Shown here piece by piece: positions 1 to 6,881 of a stretch of 7,512 nucleotides of DNA. Both the position numbers and the translations under genes were made by a program. The notes beneath the pieces are model-generated. The model worked only from the letters and a program-made list of their open reading frames with translations, made no database searches and was not told the DNA's origin. The DNA is from Opitutia bacterium UBA3151 (GTDB taxonomy: Bacteria; Verrucomicrobiota; Verrucomicrobiia; Opitutales; Seribacteraceae): contig DEYT01000004.1 of the NCBI GenBank assembly GCA_002364975.1, forward strand, positions 1 through 7,512, given 5' to 3'. Position 1 is the first letter of the stretch. Each line of letters starts with the position of its first letter.

Positions 1-480
1 CCCGCACTCTCAGACGGCAATCCGGTGGAAGGATGGCTACTTTCTTACCGCAGACCTGACCCAAACGTCAAATGTACTGCTGAAAAAGATCTCTACGGCA
101 CCTTGCATGAACTGGAAATAGAGAAAGAAGATTGGGTCATTCACGACCCCAAAGACAATGAACTGCGCGAGACTGCTACTTCCAATCTCATTTTTGTGCG
201 GGACGGGAAACTAATTATTCCAGAAAATAAAATCCTCCATGGAATCACTTTGCAAAAGATTTTACCTCAGCTGCATGAAAAATTTTCTATTTCCCGGGGA
301 ATCCCTAAAGATCAGGAAGTTTCCGAATTTGATGAGATCCTGCTTTGCGGAACCGGTAGAGGTGTCGCCCCTCTTATCGCACTTCCCGAACTGGGTTGGT
401 CTAGCGGTGGAGATAGCATCTTCTCAGAAATCCGATCGATTTATGAAACCTTAGTCGGATCGGACGATGCCAAAATTTAA
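1..480 (+). CDS. pabC: Class IV aminotransferase, probable aminodeoxychorismate lyase, 5' end missing
   Basis: This gene is open from the first base of the window, so only about 159 C-terminal residues are present. It belongs to the PLP-dependent fold-type IV family (branched-chain and D-amino-acid aminotransferases, 4-amino-4-deoxychorismate lyase). A segment reading SYRRPDPNVK places a candidate PLP-binding lysine at bases 70-72. Thirty-three residues later comes the family signature ETATSNLIF, followed by LHGITLQ, which resembles the usual LxGITR/GIxR element. GTGRGVAP near the C terminus matches the GTxxxVxP loop of the family. The specific call as the lyase that releases p-aminobenzoate and pyruvate from aminodeoxychorismate rests on context: folP starts inside its last codons (14-nt overlap), with folB and folK following. 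Sequence alone could also fit an IlvE- or Dat-like enzyme. Family assignment is firm; the exact substrate is inferred. Confidence 0.82.
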   Translation, partial: PALSDGNPVEGWLLSYRRPDPNVKCTAEKDLYGTLHELEIEKEDWVIHDPKDNELRETATSNLIFVRDGKLIIPENKILHGITLQKILPQLHEKFSISRGIPKDQEVSEFDEILLCGTGRGVAPLIALPELGWSSGGDSIFSEIRSIYETLVGSDDAKI

Positions 481-1291
481 TTTTAACCAAACCCAACACC
501 ATCTCGAATTTCCAGCAGTTATGGGGATTCTAAATTTAACCCCTGATTCATTTAGTGACGGAGGGAAATTTGTTGACCCGGAGACTGCTTGTGATCATGC
601 CCGCAGCATGGTTCAGGATGGTGCCCAAATTATTGATCTTGGTGCAGAAAGTACTCGTCCCGGAAGCTTACCAGTCAGCGAACAGGAAGAACTAAGCCGT
701 ATCCTCCCGGTCCTTGAAAAACTTTCAAAAGATGAATTCATTTTGTCTCTCGACACCACCAAGCCTGCAGTGGCTCAAGCAGGACTTCAAGCTGGAGTGC
801 ATATCATTAACGATGTATCCGGAGGATCAAGTCCATTGCTTGATTTGGCTAGTCGCTACCAAGCAGGCTTCGTGGCTATGCACTGCCAAGGCGATCCTCA
901 AACAATGCAAGAGAATCCCAATTACGAGGATGTCTGCAGAGAAGTTTTGGATTTTTTCAAAAGTAGAAAAGAAGAATTTGACAAGCTCCATCTTCCCCGC
1001 CTGTGGATAGACCCAGGCATTGGGTTTGGAAAGACACTTCAAAATAACCTTAGCTTGATGCGAAGACTCGAAGAATTCATCGATTCAAGCTGGGGAATTC
1101 TTTTAGGTTCATCACGTAAGTCATGGATTGACCAACTATGTCATGCCCCGGACCCCATGGAGCGACTCGGTGGTTCTCTTGCATCGGCAGTCTCCGCGGT
1201 TTCCAAAGGAGCTGAAATTATTCGGGCCCATGATGTCCGTGAGACTGTGCAAGCTTTGGAGGTATCAAAGATCCTCGCATTAAAGGATTAA
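467..1291 (+). CDS. folP: Dihydropteroate synthase
   Basis: This cytoplasmic TIM-barrel enzyme condenses 6-hydroxymethyl-dihydropterin pyrophosphate with p-aminobenzoate to give dihydropteroate, and is the sulfonamide target. The 274 residues are family-typical in length. Visible motifs in order are MGILNLTPDSFSDGG (residues 19-33, first signature), the second-signature loop ESTRPG (61-66), LDTTK (95-99), INDVSGG (114-120), MHCQG (138-142), DPGIGFGK (182-189), SRKS (216-219) and RAHDV (253-257). The pterin-binding Asp96, Asn115, Asp182 and Lys218 equivalents are all present. MHCQG replaces the more common MHMQG, and RAHDV replaces RVHDV; neither removes a catalytic residue. The ATG at 467 overlaps the pabC end by 14 nt. 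The next Met (residue 19) lies inside the first signature, so this start is favoured despite a poor ribosome-binding site. Proline after STR is retained, with no resistance-type insertion seen next to it. Confidence 0.97.
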   Translation: MPKFNFNQTQHHLEFPAVMGILNLTPDSFSDGGKFVDPETACDHARSMVQDGAQIIDLGAESTRPGSLPVSEQEELSRILPVLEKLSKDEFILSLDTTKPAVAQAGLQAGVHIINDVSGGSSPLLDLASRYQAGFVAMHCQGDPQTMQENPNYEDVCREVLDFFKSRKEEFDKLHLPRLWIDPGIGFGKTLQNNLSLMRRLEEFIDSSWGILLGSSRKSWIDQLCHAPDPMERLGGSLASAVSAVSKGAEIIRAHDVRETVQALEVSKILALKD

Positions 1292-1313
1292 GCTCATTAT
1301 CGTCCAAACTGCT

Positions 1314-1664
1314 ATGGGTAAAATTATATTAGAAGGTATTGAGGTTATCGCCCGAATTGGGCTTTTGGAAGAAGAGCAATACGCTCCACAGGATCTTCGC
1401 GTCTCCCTTGAAATTACTTACGATTTCGAAACGATTCGAGAATCCGATGAAATATCGAGTGGAGTTGACTATCGAGAGCTTATCAGTTCCGTTCGGACCT
1501 TTTGTTCCTCCTATGATGGCAAGACTTTAGAACGCTTTGCTCACTTACTTGCCATCCGCCTAAAAAATGACTTTCCGATCCATCATGTAAAGCTGTCCGT
1601 GGACAAACCCCGATACACAAAAAAATTAGGCCTTCGTGAAATCCGTGTCGAAGTTGAACGATGA
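1314..1664 (+). CDS. folB: Dihydroneopterin aldolase
   Basis: FolB converts 7,8-dihydroneopterin to 6-hydroxymethyl-7,8-dihydropterin and glycolaldehyde, the step before FolK. The 116 residues fit the small tunnelling-fold (T-fold) family, which works as a ring-shaped oligomer. The N terminus KIILEGIEVIARIG (residues 3-16) matches the family start (IxLxGIxxxxxxG), followed by an acidic EEEQ segment (19-22) in the pterin-anchoring region. VDYREL (51-56) carries the conserved Tyr53, LER (72-74) gives the conserved Glu73, and VDKP (96-99) holds the catalytic lysine equivalent, Lys98. Residues after it (RYTKKLG) differ from the common HAPIPG-like end but keep the length. It starts 22 nt after folP without a clear Shine-Dalgarno motif; the start is supported by alignment of the N terminus. 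Its 3' end overlaps the folK start. Confidence 0.93.
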   Translation: MGKIILEGIEVIARIGLLEEEQYAPQDLRVSLEITYDFETIRESDEISSGVDYRELISSVRTFCSSYDGKTLERFAHLLAIRLKNDFPIHHVKLSVDKPRYTKKLGLREIRVEVER

Positions 1665-2157
1665 GATTTTCATAGGCTTGGGGGCAAACCTTGGCAGTCC
1701 GCTTCAGACCTTTAAGCTCGCACTCGCACTGATCGACCGGTTCGCACAAATAAACTCGGTTTCAAAGCTTTATAAATCTGCACCCTTTGGATATTCGGAC
1801 CAACCTCCATTCATAAACGCGGTCGCTTCCCTTTCAACCTCTCTAGATCCAAATCAGCTACTGAACAGATTACAGCAGGTAGAGGGGGCACTGGGCAAAG
1901 AAGTTATCCATGAAAATGGACCCAGGCTTATCGACCTTGACCTTTTACTTTATCAAGATCAGGCCATGGAGTCCAGAGAACTAACCTTACCCCACCCTGG
2001 AGTTCTTTCCAGGGACTTCGTTTTGCTTCCATTACTGGAAATCAATCCCTTGCTCAGCCACCCCTCATGGGGAGGAAAAACATTAAAATCCGCACTTCAA
2101 GACATTGCCCAGAAATATGTGCAGGAGGATCCTGAAGATTGGAACCACCAAATCTAA
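1636..2157 (+). CDS. folK: 2-amino-4-hydroxy-6-hydroxymethyldihydropteridine pyrophosphokinase (HPPK)
   Basis: HPPK transfers pyrophosphate from ATP to 6-hydroxymethyl-dihydropterin, making the FolP substrate. The 173-residue length is typical. The N terminus reads IFIGLGANLG (residues 11-20), the family opening. PPFINAV (57-63) supplies the pterin-pocket Asn61, and NGPRLIDLDLLLY (94-106) is the HPPK signature with the two Mg-binding aspartates Asp100 and Asp102 and Arg97. LPHPG (118-122) and RDFVLLPL (126-133) form the C-terminal part. The region before the signature reads LGKEVIHEN, without the Arg and Trp found in the E. coli loop. The start is uncertain: no ATG is available in frame. Candidates are GTG 1636 (TTAGG lies 5 nt upstream), GTG 1645 and TTG 1654, all inside folB. 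The ATG at 1661, which overlaps the folB stop, is in another frame and closes at once. GTG 1636 is chosen for its upstream purine motif, giving a 29-nt overlap. Confidence 0.93.
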   Translation: MKSVSKLNDEIFIGLGANLGSPLQTFKLALALIDRFAQINSVSKLYKSAPFGYSDQPPFINAVASLSTSLDPNQLLNRLQQVEGALGKEVIHENGPRLIDLDLLLYQDQAMESRELTLPHPGVLSRDFVLLPLLEINPLLSHPSWGGKTLKSALQDIAQKYVQEDPEDWNHQI

Positions 2158-2232
2158 ATAACTGCGGACAAATGGCATGGACAAGAAGAAGGAAAAAATC
2201 ATTGCTTAAGAATCCCTAAAATTTACATTACT

Positions 2233-3345
2233 ATGCTTTTCCGAATTTCATCCTGTCTCCTCTTTTTCACCTGCTCTGAAATCATAGCTAAACCTATCGA
2301 TATTTTCTTTGGCACGAGCGGCCGAAATTCAGAGGGAATTTATCATGCCACCTTTAATCCTGAAAATGGCAAGTTCACACCTTCGAAACTTGCGGCTAAA
2401 ATTGGATCACCTGGATTTCTAAGTATGCATCCTAATGGCCAGATCCTTTACTCGCTCGGGCGATGGGATGGAAGTGCTGGCACCTTGGGCTACCACATGG
2501 GACCCAAGGGAGAATTAAGGGAATTCACCCGAATGGCCTGCCCGGACGGAAGTGGAGCCCACATTGCAGTCCATCCCAGCGGAAGATTCCTTATCACCGC
2601 TCAGTACGGCGGTGGTTCGGTAGCCATCTTTCCATTAGGCAAAGATGGTCACTTACAGAAACCAACCGTCATCGAGCACCAAGGTGGTTCCAAAGTGGTG
2701 GAAAGAAGGCAGGAATCTCCCCATCCACACTGGACCGGATTTTCACCGTGTGGAAAGTATGCCCTTATCCCGGACCTCGGGCTCGATCAGATCGTGATTT
2801 ATAAAGTGGATCCAAATAAGCCTTCCCTGTCGAAACACGGGGTCGCCCAATCCGTTCCCGGTGGCGGCCCCCGCCATATGCGTTTTTCCGTGGATGAAAA
2901 ATTTATTTACTTGCTCAACGAGCTGAGCCTGTCGGTCACTACCTTTCTCTGGGATGCTGGTAAAGGAACCGCAAAACCACTTTCCACCACTCAGGCAATT
3001 TCCGAGCAAGTCAAAGCCGGAGAATCTTTTAACTCCGCTGCGGAAATTCTGGTTCATCCTAGCGGATCATTCGTCTACTCATCCAATCGTGGTCACGATA
3101 CCGTCTCAGTCTACCAAGCCAACACGAAGACCGGAAAATTAAAAGTGGTGCAAGTTCAGCCCGTGCGCGGGGCATTTCCGCGTAACATTAACCTTACACC
3201 GAATGCCGACTGGTTACTTGCTGCCGGTGCGGACTCCAACACCGTGGCCGCCCATCGGGTTGATCCAAAAACCGGAAAACTAACCTACCAACGGGGATCC
3301 GTAATCAATGTACCCTCCCCAATTTGTATTCTGTTTGTCGATTAA
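2233..3345 (+). CDS. Exported lactonase-family seven-bladed beta-propeller (6-phosphogluconolactonase-like)
   Basis: The 370-residue protein matches the lactonase family (Pfam PF10282), which includes the propeller-type 6-phosphogluconolactonase of E. coli. Residues 1-19 are a signal peptide: MLFR, a hydrophobic stretch, and a likely cut after EIIA before Lys20. The mature part begins with IFFGTSG, the usual first strand. Repeated blade motifs follow: SMHPNG, IAVHPSGRFL, HPHW with PDLGLD (from residue 164), GGGPRHMRF (Arg214, His215), AEILVHPSG with SNRGHDTV (284-291) and PRNINLTPN near the C terminus. These match the recognised family motifs (HxH, DLGxD, GPRH, SNRGxD). The signal peptide implies action outside the cytoplasm, so a role in the pentose phosphate pathway is doubtful; a secreted lactonase acting on sugar lactones is an inference. 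It follows folK after 75 nt on the same strand but is functionally unrelated, and converges with the photolyase gene with a 3-nt gap. Confidence 0.9.
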   Translation: MLFRISSCLLFFTCSEIIAKPIDIFFGTSGRNSEGIYHATFNPENGKFTPSKLAAKIGSPGFLSMHPNGQILYSLGRWDGSAGTLGYHMGPKGELREFTRMACPDGSGAHIAVHPSGRFLITAQYGGGSVAIFPLGKDGHLQKPTVIEHQGGSKVVERRQESPHPHWTGFSPCGKYALIPDLGLDQIVIYKVDPNKPSLSKHGVAQSVPGGGPRHMRFSVDEKFIYLLNELSLSVTTFLWDAGKGTAKPLSTTQAISEQVKAGESFNSAAEILVHPSGSFVYSSNRGHDTVSVYQANTKTGKLKVVQVQPVRGAFPRNINLTPNADWLLAAGADSNTVAAHRVDPKTGKLTYQRGSVINVPSPICILFVD

Positions 3346-3348
3346 AAT

Positions 3349-4620
3349 TCAGGCCAACCAGAGTTTCCGAAATTCTTGATCGGGGTCATAGTATTGGGCC
3401 TGCTTTTCAAGGTTGAAAGCACGGTTGGGCCGTGGGTCATTGCCGACTCCACCCAAATACATCCAGTTTCCGTAATTACTGCAGGGATCATAATCAATAA
3501 GATGCTCCTCGAAGTGACGGGCTCCTGCCAGCCAGTCCTGCCCCAAGTCATGCACGAGGTAGGACGCCACATTTTGCCGACCCCGATTGCTCATCCATCC
3601 GGTTTTGGCTAGTTCGATCATGTTGGCGTTCACAAATGAATTTGGAGTTCTGCCTTCTTTCCAACGCTGAAAGGTTTTCGGATTCCCCAAGGTCATCTTT
3701 TCATCGGAGTCCTTAATTCCATTCCGCTGAAAAATTTGGGCCCCATATCGTCGGGCCACAAAGCGGAAAAATTCACGCCATAGCAGTTCGAAGAGTAACC
3801 AGTAGGTACTCTCATTGGCCACCCGTTCGGATTCGTACTTTTTTATTTCCCAATAAACTTCAACTGCTGAGATACATCCGATGGATAACCAGGGGGATAA
3901 TTTGGAAGAAAAATCCGCCCCGACCATTCCGTTTCTTGTTTCTTTGTACTCTTTCAGGCAATCTCGTTCCCAGATCCATTGGTACATCCACTTTTTTCCC
4001 CCCTTTGCACCCCCCCGAAAATCCAGGACTGCTCTTTCGTCTGTAGAATGTTCTTCAAAACCGAGTGAAGTAAGGCTGGGAAGTTCTGTTCTTGTCTCCC
4101 AAGAACAAGCCATACTTCTGGGCGGGGGAAAAAGACTACGAATCTGCATTTTCTTTTCCACTTTCCGTCGAAAGGAGCTGAACACGGCAGGTAAATCGTT
4201 GAGGGCGAAGGGAAGATCACTTTCCTCCAATATTCCTCTCCCACCCGAGAGAATAAGATTTATCTGAACGGCAAGCAGATGTTCTTGCTCGGTTTCCTCC
4301 CAGGCATCTTCTTTTTGTGCGTAACAGCGATCAGCCCCAAAGCTTTCCATTAGCTTTGGGATCTCATCCACTGCCCGGCCCTGGTTAAACTCCATGGTCC
4401 CACCCAATTCTTGGATATCACCTTCGAGTTCCAGCAGAGATTCGAGAATGAATTTCGCACGAATCGAACCCATTCTGCTAGGTTCTGCCATTGAGTTCCA
4501 AATCCGGGGTTCCAGAAAATAAACGCAGAGCACTTCATCACACTCATCCAATGCACGAGTAAGTGATTCATTGTCAGCCAAACGTAAATTATTCCTAAAC
4601 CATACAATTCCTTTCTTCAT
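3349..4620 (-). CDS. DASH-type cryptochrome / DNA photolyase
   Basis: A 423-residue flavoprotein of the photolyase/cryptochrome superfamily. DASH cryptochromes use blue light and FAD to repair cyclobutane pyrimidine dimers, chiefly in single-stranded or looped DNA, and may also signal. The N-terminal antenna domain (about 1-130) opens with VWFRNNLRLADNESL, and the FAD-binding domain spans about 210-415. DASH-typical motifs are YKETRNGM, SSKLSPWLSIGC, LLWREFFRF, MSNRGRQNVAS (343-353), LIDYD, GNWMYLGGVGNDPR and a C-terminal FNLEKQAQYYDP. These, rather than class I CPD photolyase motifs, set the subfamily. It has no long C-terminal extension. In the normally VDANM segment it reads VNANM, with Asn331 instead of Asp. 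Upstream, on the same strand, lies an FAD oxidoreductase, 55 nt away, suggesting cotranscription. No strong ribosome-binding site precedes the ATG; the start is set by the conserved N terminus. Confidence 0.95.
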   Translation of the reverse strand: MKKGIVWFRNNLRLADNESLTRALDECDEVLCVYFLEPRIWNSMAEPSRMGSIRAKFILESLLELEGDIQELGGTMEFNQGRAVDEIPKLMESFGADRCYAQKEDAWEETEQEHLLAVQINLILSGGRGILEESDLPFALNDLPAVFSSFRRKVEKKMQIRSLFPPPRSMACSWETRTELPSLTSLGFEEHSTDERAVLDFRGGAKGGKKWMYQWIWERDCLKEYKETRNGMVGADFSSKLSPWLSIGCISAVEVYWEIKKYESERVANESTYWLLFELLWREFFRFVARRYGAQIFQRNGIKDSDEKMTLGNPKTFQRWKEGRTPNSFVNANMIELAKTGWMSNRGRQNVASYLVHDLGQDWLAGARHFEEHLIDYDPCSNYGNWMYLGGVGNDPRPNRAFNLEKQAQYYDPDQEFRKLWLA

Positions 4621-4675
4621 TAATTTCTATTTTGGAAGCAAACTGGAAATTCTCAATTTTCGGTCTTTTCAACAA

Positions 4676-5932
4676 TCAGCTTGCTGTTTTTTTAATAATA
4701 GACTCCGCGGTCAAACGGCCCGATTTCATCGCCGCATCAATCGAAGGTAGTCCAAAATAATCACCGCATCGATACACCCCAGTTAAGGCTGGCTTTGGGC
4801 TTGGATGATTTGGACAGGAAGGCACTGCCTTTCGAATTCGGTATCCCTTCAAATATTTCCAACTCTTCACTTTTCCCCCAAACCATTGACTCAACTGTTT
4901 CGTCGCTTGCCTTGCGATTTCTTGCAATCCCAACTCTTTTTCCCCAATCACACTAACGGAGGCAAGGGCCTGTCCATCTGGTGCACAGTCACAAAGGGTA
5001 CTGACAAAGGTGAGGTTATTGATGGGCCCGTCCCCAGAGCCATCCAGGTAAAGAATGGGCTCATCACTGGGCAGATCGGTAAGAGGAAGAGAGAAATACA
5101 GGCAATCTACCGAGTTCCAATTCACTTCCTTCTCATCCAAGCCCAGGAGTTGATTAGCGTGAAAATCTTCCGTGGCCAAAACCACGCCCTTTCCCATCCA
5201 TTTCCTCCCGTCTGCTGATTCAACCGACTCGGCATCCACTTTGGAAATTTCAGTTTCCATCAAAATATTTTCCTTGGGTAATTGCCCCACTAATTGACGA
5301 GGTATCTCCCCGATTCCTTTTCGGGGCAGAACCGTATCTCCCTCGGAAAAGAAACGAAAGGTTTCCTCAAATTTCCGAATCGTGGTACTCAGTTCATTTT
5401 CCAAAAAAACTCCCCGCATAAAGGGCTTCCAGAACCGGTCGATCATCGAATCTGAAAAACCCATTTCATATAACCCAGTAAGGGTGGAGAACTGATCCGG
5501 CATTGACTTGGATGAAAGTAGCCCCAAGCGCATCATCCCAACTCTCAATTTATCCCAGAGGGATCCGATTGGGGTAAGTAATGATTTCACCCCGTCCATT
5601 GGATGCCGAAATGGATCCGCCACCCGATGAAAATGGTTATCAAACCAGACCTTGGACCCCGGATAACATACCTGCAGGTCAAGTTTTTCATAATCCAAAA
5701 ACCGTTGGGCTTCCGGATAAGCGGTCAATAGAACCTGAAATCCACGATCCAATCGATAGCCTTCCACTTCATCCGTTCGGACTCTTCCTCCCACTTCATC
5801 TCCCCGGTCAAATAAAAGAAAGGGTACATTTGCCTCCCTCAAACTTACTGCACATGCCAGACCCGCCATGCCGGCACCGACAATAAGAATCTTGGATTGA
5901 TTACTTTCGCTTTTACTTAGATTGGAATTCAT
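4676..5932 (-). CDS. FAD-dependent amine-oxidase-type oxidoreductase (protoporphyrinogen oxidase/phytoene desaturase-like)
   Basis: The 418-residue protein belongs to the flavin amine oxidase/NAD(P)-binding Rossmann superfamily. The dinucleotide-binding loop reads VGAGMAG (residues 18-24), with Asp42 at the end of the second strand and GGRVRTD (48-54) as the following FAD motif. RLDRGFQVLLTAYPEA and HRVADPFRHP are typical of a subgroup usually annotated simply as NAD(P)/FAD-dependent oxidoreductase. The C terminus has the second FAD motif, YRCGDYFGLPSIDAAMKSGR (387-406). A Lys-Ser-rich 14-residue leader precedes the first strand, with no export signal, so it is probably cytoplasmic or membrane-associated. 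The substrate cannot be read from sequence; carotenoid, porphyrin or amine oxidation are all possible. It lies between the isomerase-like gene (21 nt upstream) and the DASH cryptochrome (55 nt downstream). A role alongside the photolyase in photo-oxidative stress is inferred from this adjacency only. Confidence 0.88.
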   Translation of the reverse strand: MNSNLSKSESNQSKILIVGAGMAGLACAVSLREANVPFLLFDRGDEVGGRVRTDEVEGYRLDRGFQVLLTAYPEAQRFLDYEKLDLQVCYPGSKVWFDNHFHRVADPFRHPMDGVKSLLTPIGSLWDKLRVGMMRLGLLSSKSMPDQFSTLTGLYEMGFSDSMIDRFWKPFMRGVFLENELSTTIRKFEETFRFFSEGDTVLPRKGIGEIPRQLVGQLPKENILMETEISKVDAESVESADGRKWMGKGVVLATEDFHANQLLGLDEKEVNWNSVDCLYFSLPLTDLPSDEPILYLDGSGDGPINNLTFVSTLCDCAPDGQALASVSVIGEKELGLQEIARQATKQLSQWFGGKVKSWKYLKGYRIRKAVPSCPNHPSPKPALTGVYRCGDYFGLPSIDAAMKSGRLTAESIIKKTAS

Positions 5933-5953
5933 TTTCCAAAGGCAGGAATGGGC

Positions 5954-6856
5954 TTAGGAATTACGAGCTTTTTTTAGGCCTCTGAGAATAAGTTCCTTAG
6001 TCAGGAGCGAACCAAGAATGGGGTCGACCCCATGCCCTTCAAATTCAATACTGATCACGCCTGCAAAATTGGATTCATACACAATCTTGAGCATTTTATA
6101 GTAATCGGTGTGGGTTTCATTTCCTTCTTCGTCAAACTGGAGGGCCTTGGCACAAACAGCAGGAGCAAAAGGCAAAGTCTTTTCGACCGCACGGTAACGG
6201 TCGTAGGATCCAAAATTATTAAAGTCGGGTAGAATACCTGCATGGGAATGATTTAGTTCTTTCATCAACGCAAGTAACCAATCGGGGTTTTGGGAATTTC
6301 GTCCGTGCGGTTCAATGACCACTTTGACCGGAGTATCCTTTGCATATTCGCACAACCGGCCGACCCCGTCGACAGCCCTTGCCAAATTGTCTTTTGGATC
6401 ACCACCCATGCGGCAGTTCACTCGGATGGCAGAGCATCCAAGATGGGCGGCGCAATCAATCCAGCCCTTGTGTAGATCGACCGCTAAATCACGTTCCGAT
6501 TTCTTTTCATGATCCAGTTCATTTTTTTCGTCGACAAGGATGAGGACATTTTGAATCCCCTCGGCTAAAGTTCGCTTTTTAAGCTCTGCCACAAATTTTT
6601 TATCCTTATGCTTTCCCTCAAAAGGTCGGCTCCAATATTCAACATGTTCAATTTCCAGTTCTTTTTTTACAAATATAGGATAATCGTGGTGTTTAAGTTT
6701 CCCGCTACGTAACAAGCGGTTGAATGTATATTCCTGAATCCCGATTTGAAAGCGCTTTGAATCACTCTTCTCCTGAGGAATTCCGTAATGGTGTGGAAGC
6801 AACAGAGATCCGATTGCGAAACTTTGTAAAAAAAGTCGCCTGTTTTGAATTTTCAT
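5954..6856 (-). CDS. Tat-exported sugar phosphate isomerase/epimerase-like TIM-barrel protein
   Basis: A 300-residue protein of the xylose isomerase-like TIM-barrel superfamily (AP endonuclease 2 fold, Pfam PF01261). The N terminus, NRRLFLQS followed by a short hydrophobic stretch to residue 21, looks like a twin-arginine signal (Arg6, Arg7), so the folded metalloprotein is probably exported. The barrel begins at QIGIQEYTF (37-45). Candidate metal ligands are Glu182 in VVIEPHG, Asp211 in ILPDFNNFG and Glu271 in ISIEFEG, at the usual ends of late strands; a fourth ligand was not assigned. Such exported isomerase/epimerase-like proteins are common in Planctomycetota and Verrucomicrobiota, and usually have no known substrate. 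It is the first gene of a possible three-gene - strand transcript, 21 nt before the FAD oxidoreductase. The start is fixed by the Tat motif; an overlapping ATG 4 nt upstream is in another frame. Its upstream DNA is a DUF1501 remnant. Confidence 0.87.
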   Translation of the reverse strand: MKIQNRRLFLQSFAIGSLLLPHHYGIPQEKSDSKRFQIGIQEYTFNRLLRSGKLKHHDYPIFVKKELEIEHVEYWSRPFEGKHKDKKFVAELKKRTLAEGIQNVLILVDEKNELDHEKKSERDLAVDLHKGWIDCAAHLGCSAIRVNCRMGGDPKDNLARAVDGVGRLCEYAKDTPVKVVIEPHGRNSQNPDWLLALMKELNHSHAGILPDFNNFGSYDRYRAVEKTLPFAPAVCAKALQFDEEGNETHTDYYKMLKIVYESNFAGVISIEFEGHGVDPILGSLLTKELILRGLKKARNS

Positions 6857-6881
6857 TCATACATTCTGCTCTTAACCACCA

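Noticed and set aside
1661..1675. ATG overlapping the folB stop (ATGA) as a folK start.
   Set aside because: It is in the wrong frame and hits a TAG after four codons; the HPPK opening IFIGLGANLG lies in another frame.
2172..2219. A 15-codon basic open frame (MAWTRRRKKSLLKNP) between folK and the lactonase gene.
   Set aside because: It is too short to support, has no clear ribosome-binding site, and matches nothing I recognise; a chance frame in 75 nt of intergenic DNA is likely.
2202..2229. TTGCTT and TACATT with a 16-nt spacer, like a weak -35/-10 pair before the lactonase gene.
   Set aside because: Only three and four of six bases match, and the start codon follows so closely that the transcript would be almost leaderless.
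2266..2280. Cys14 in the lactonase leader as a lipoprotein attachment site.
   Set aside because: The preceding residues are LFFT, which do not fit a lipobox with a small residue at -1; an ordinary signal peptidase site after residue 19 fits better.
3881..4267. A 128-aa open frame on the + strand, inside the cryptochrome gene.
   Set aside because: It is antisense to clearly conserved cryptochrome coding sequence and its translation shows no domain; it is a shadow frame.
4621..4675. A possible terminator or promoter between the FAD oxidoreductase and cryptochrome genes.
   Set aside because: No stable hairpin with a T-run and no good -35/-10 pair could be found in the 55 nt on the - strand.
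5954..6856. Reading the TIM-barrel protein as endonuclease IV working with the photolyase in DNA repair.
   Set aside because: The Tat signal and the sugar-isomerase-like sequence around Glu182, Asp211 and Glu271 do not fit a DNA repair nuclease, which also has more conserved His ligands.
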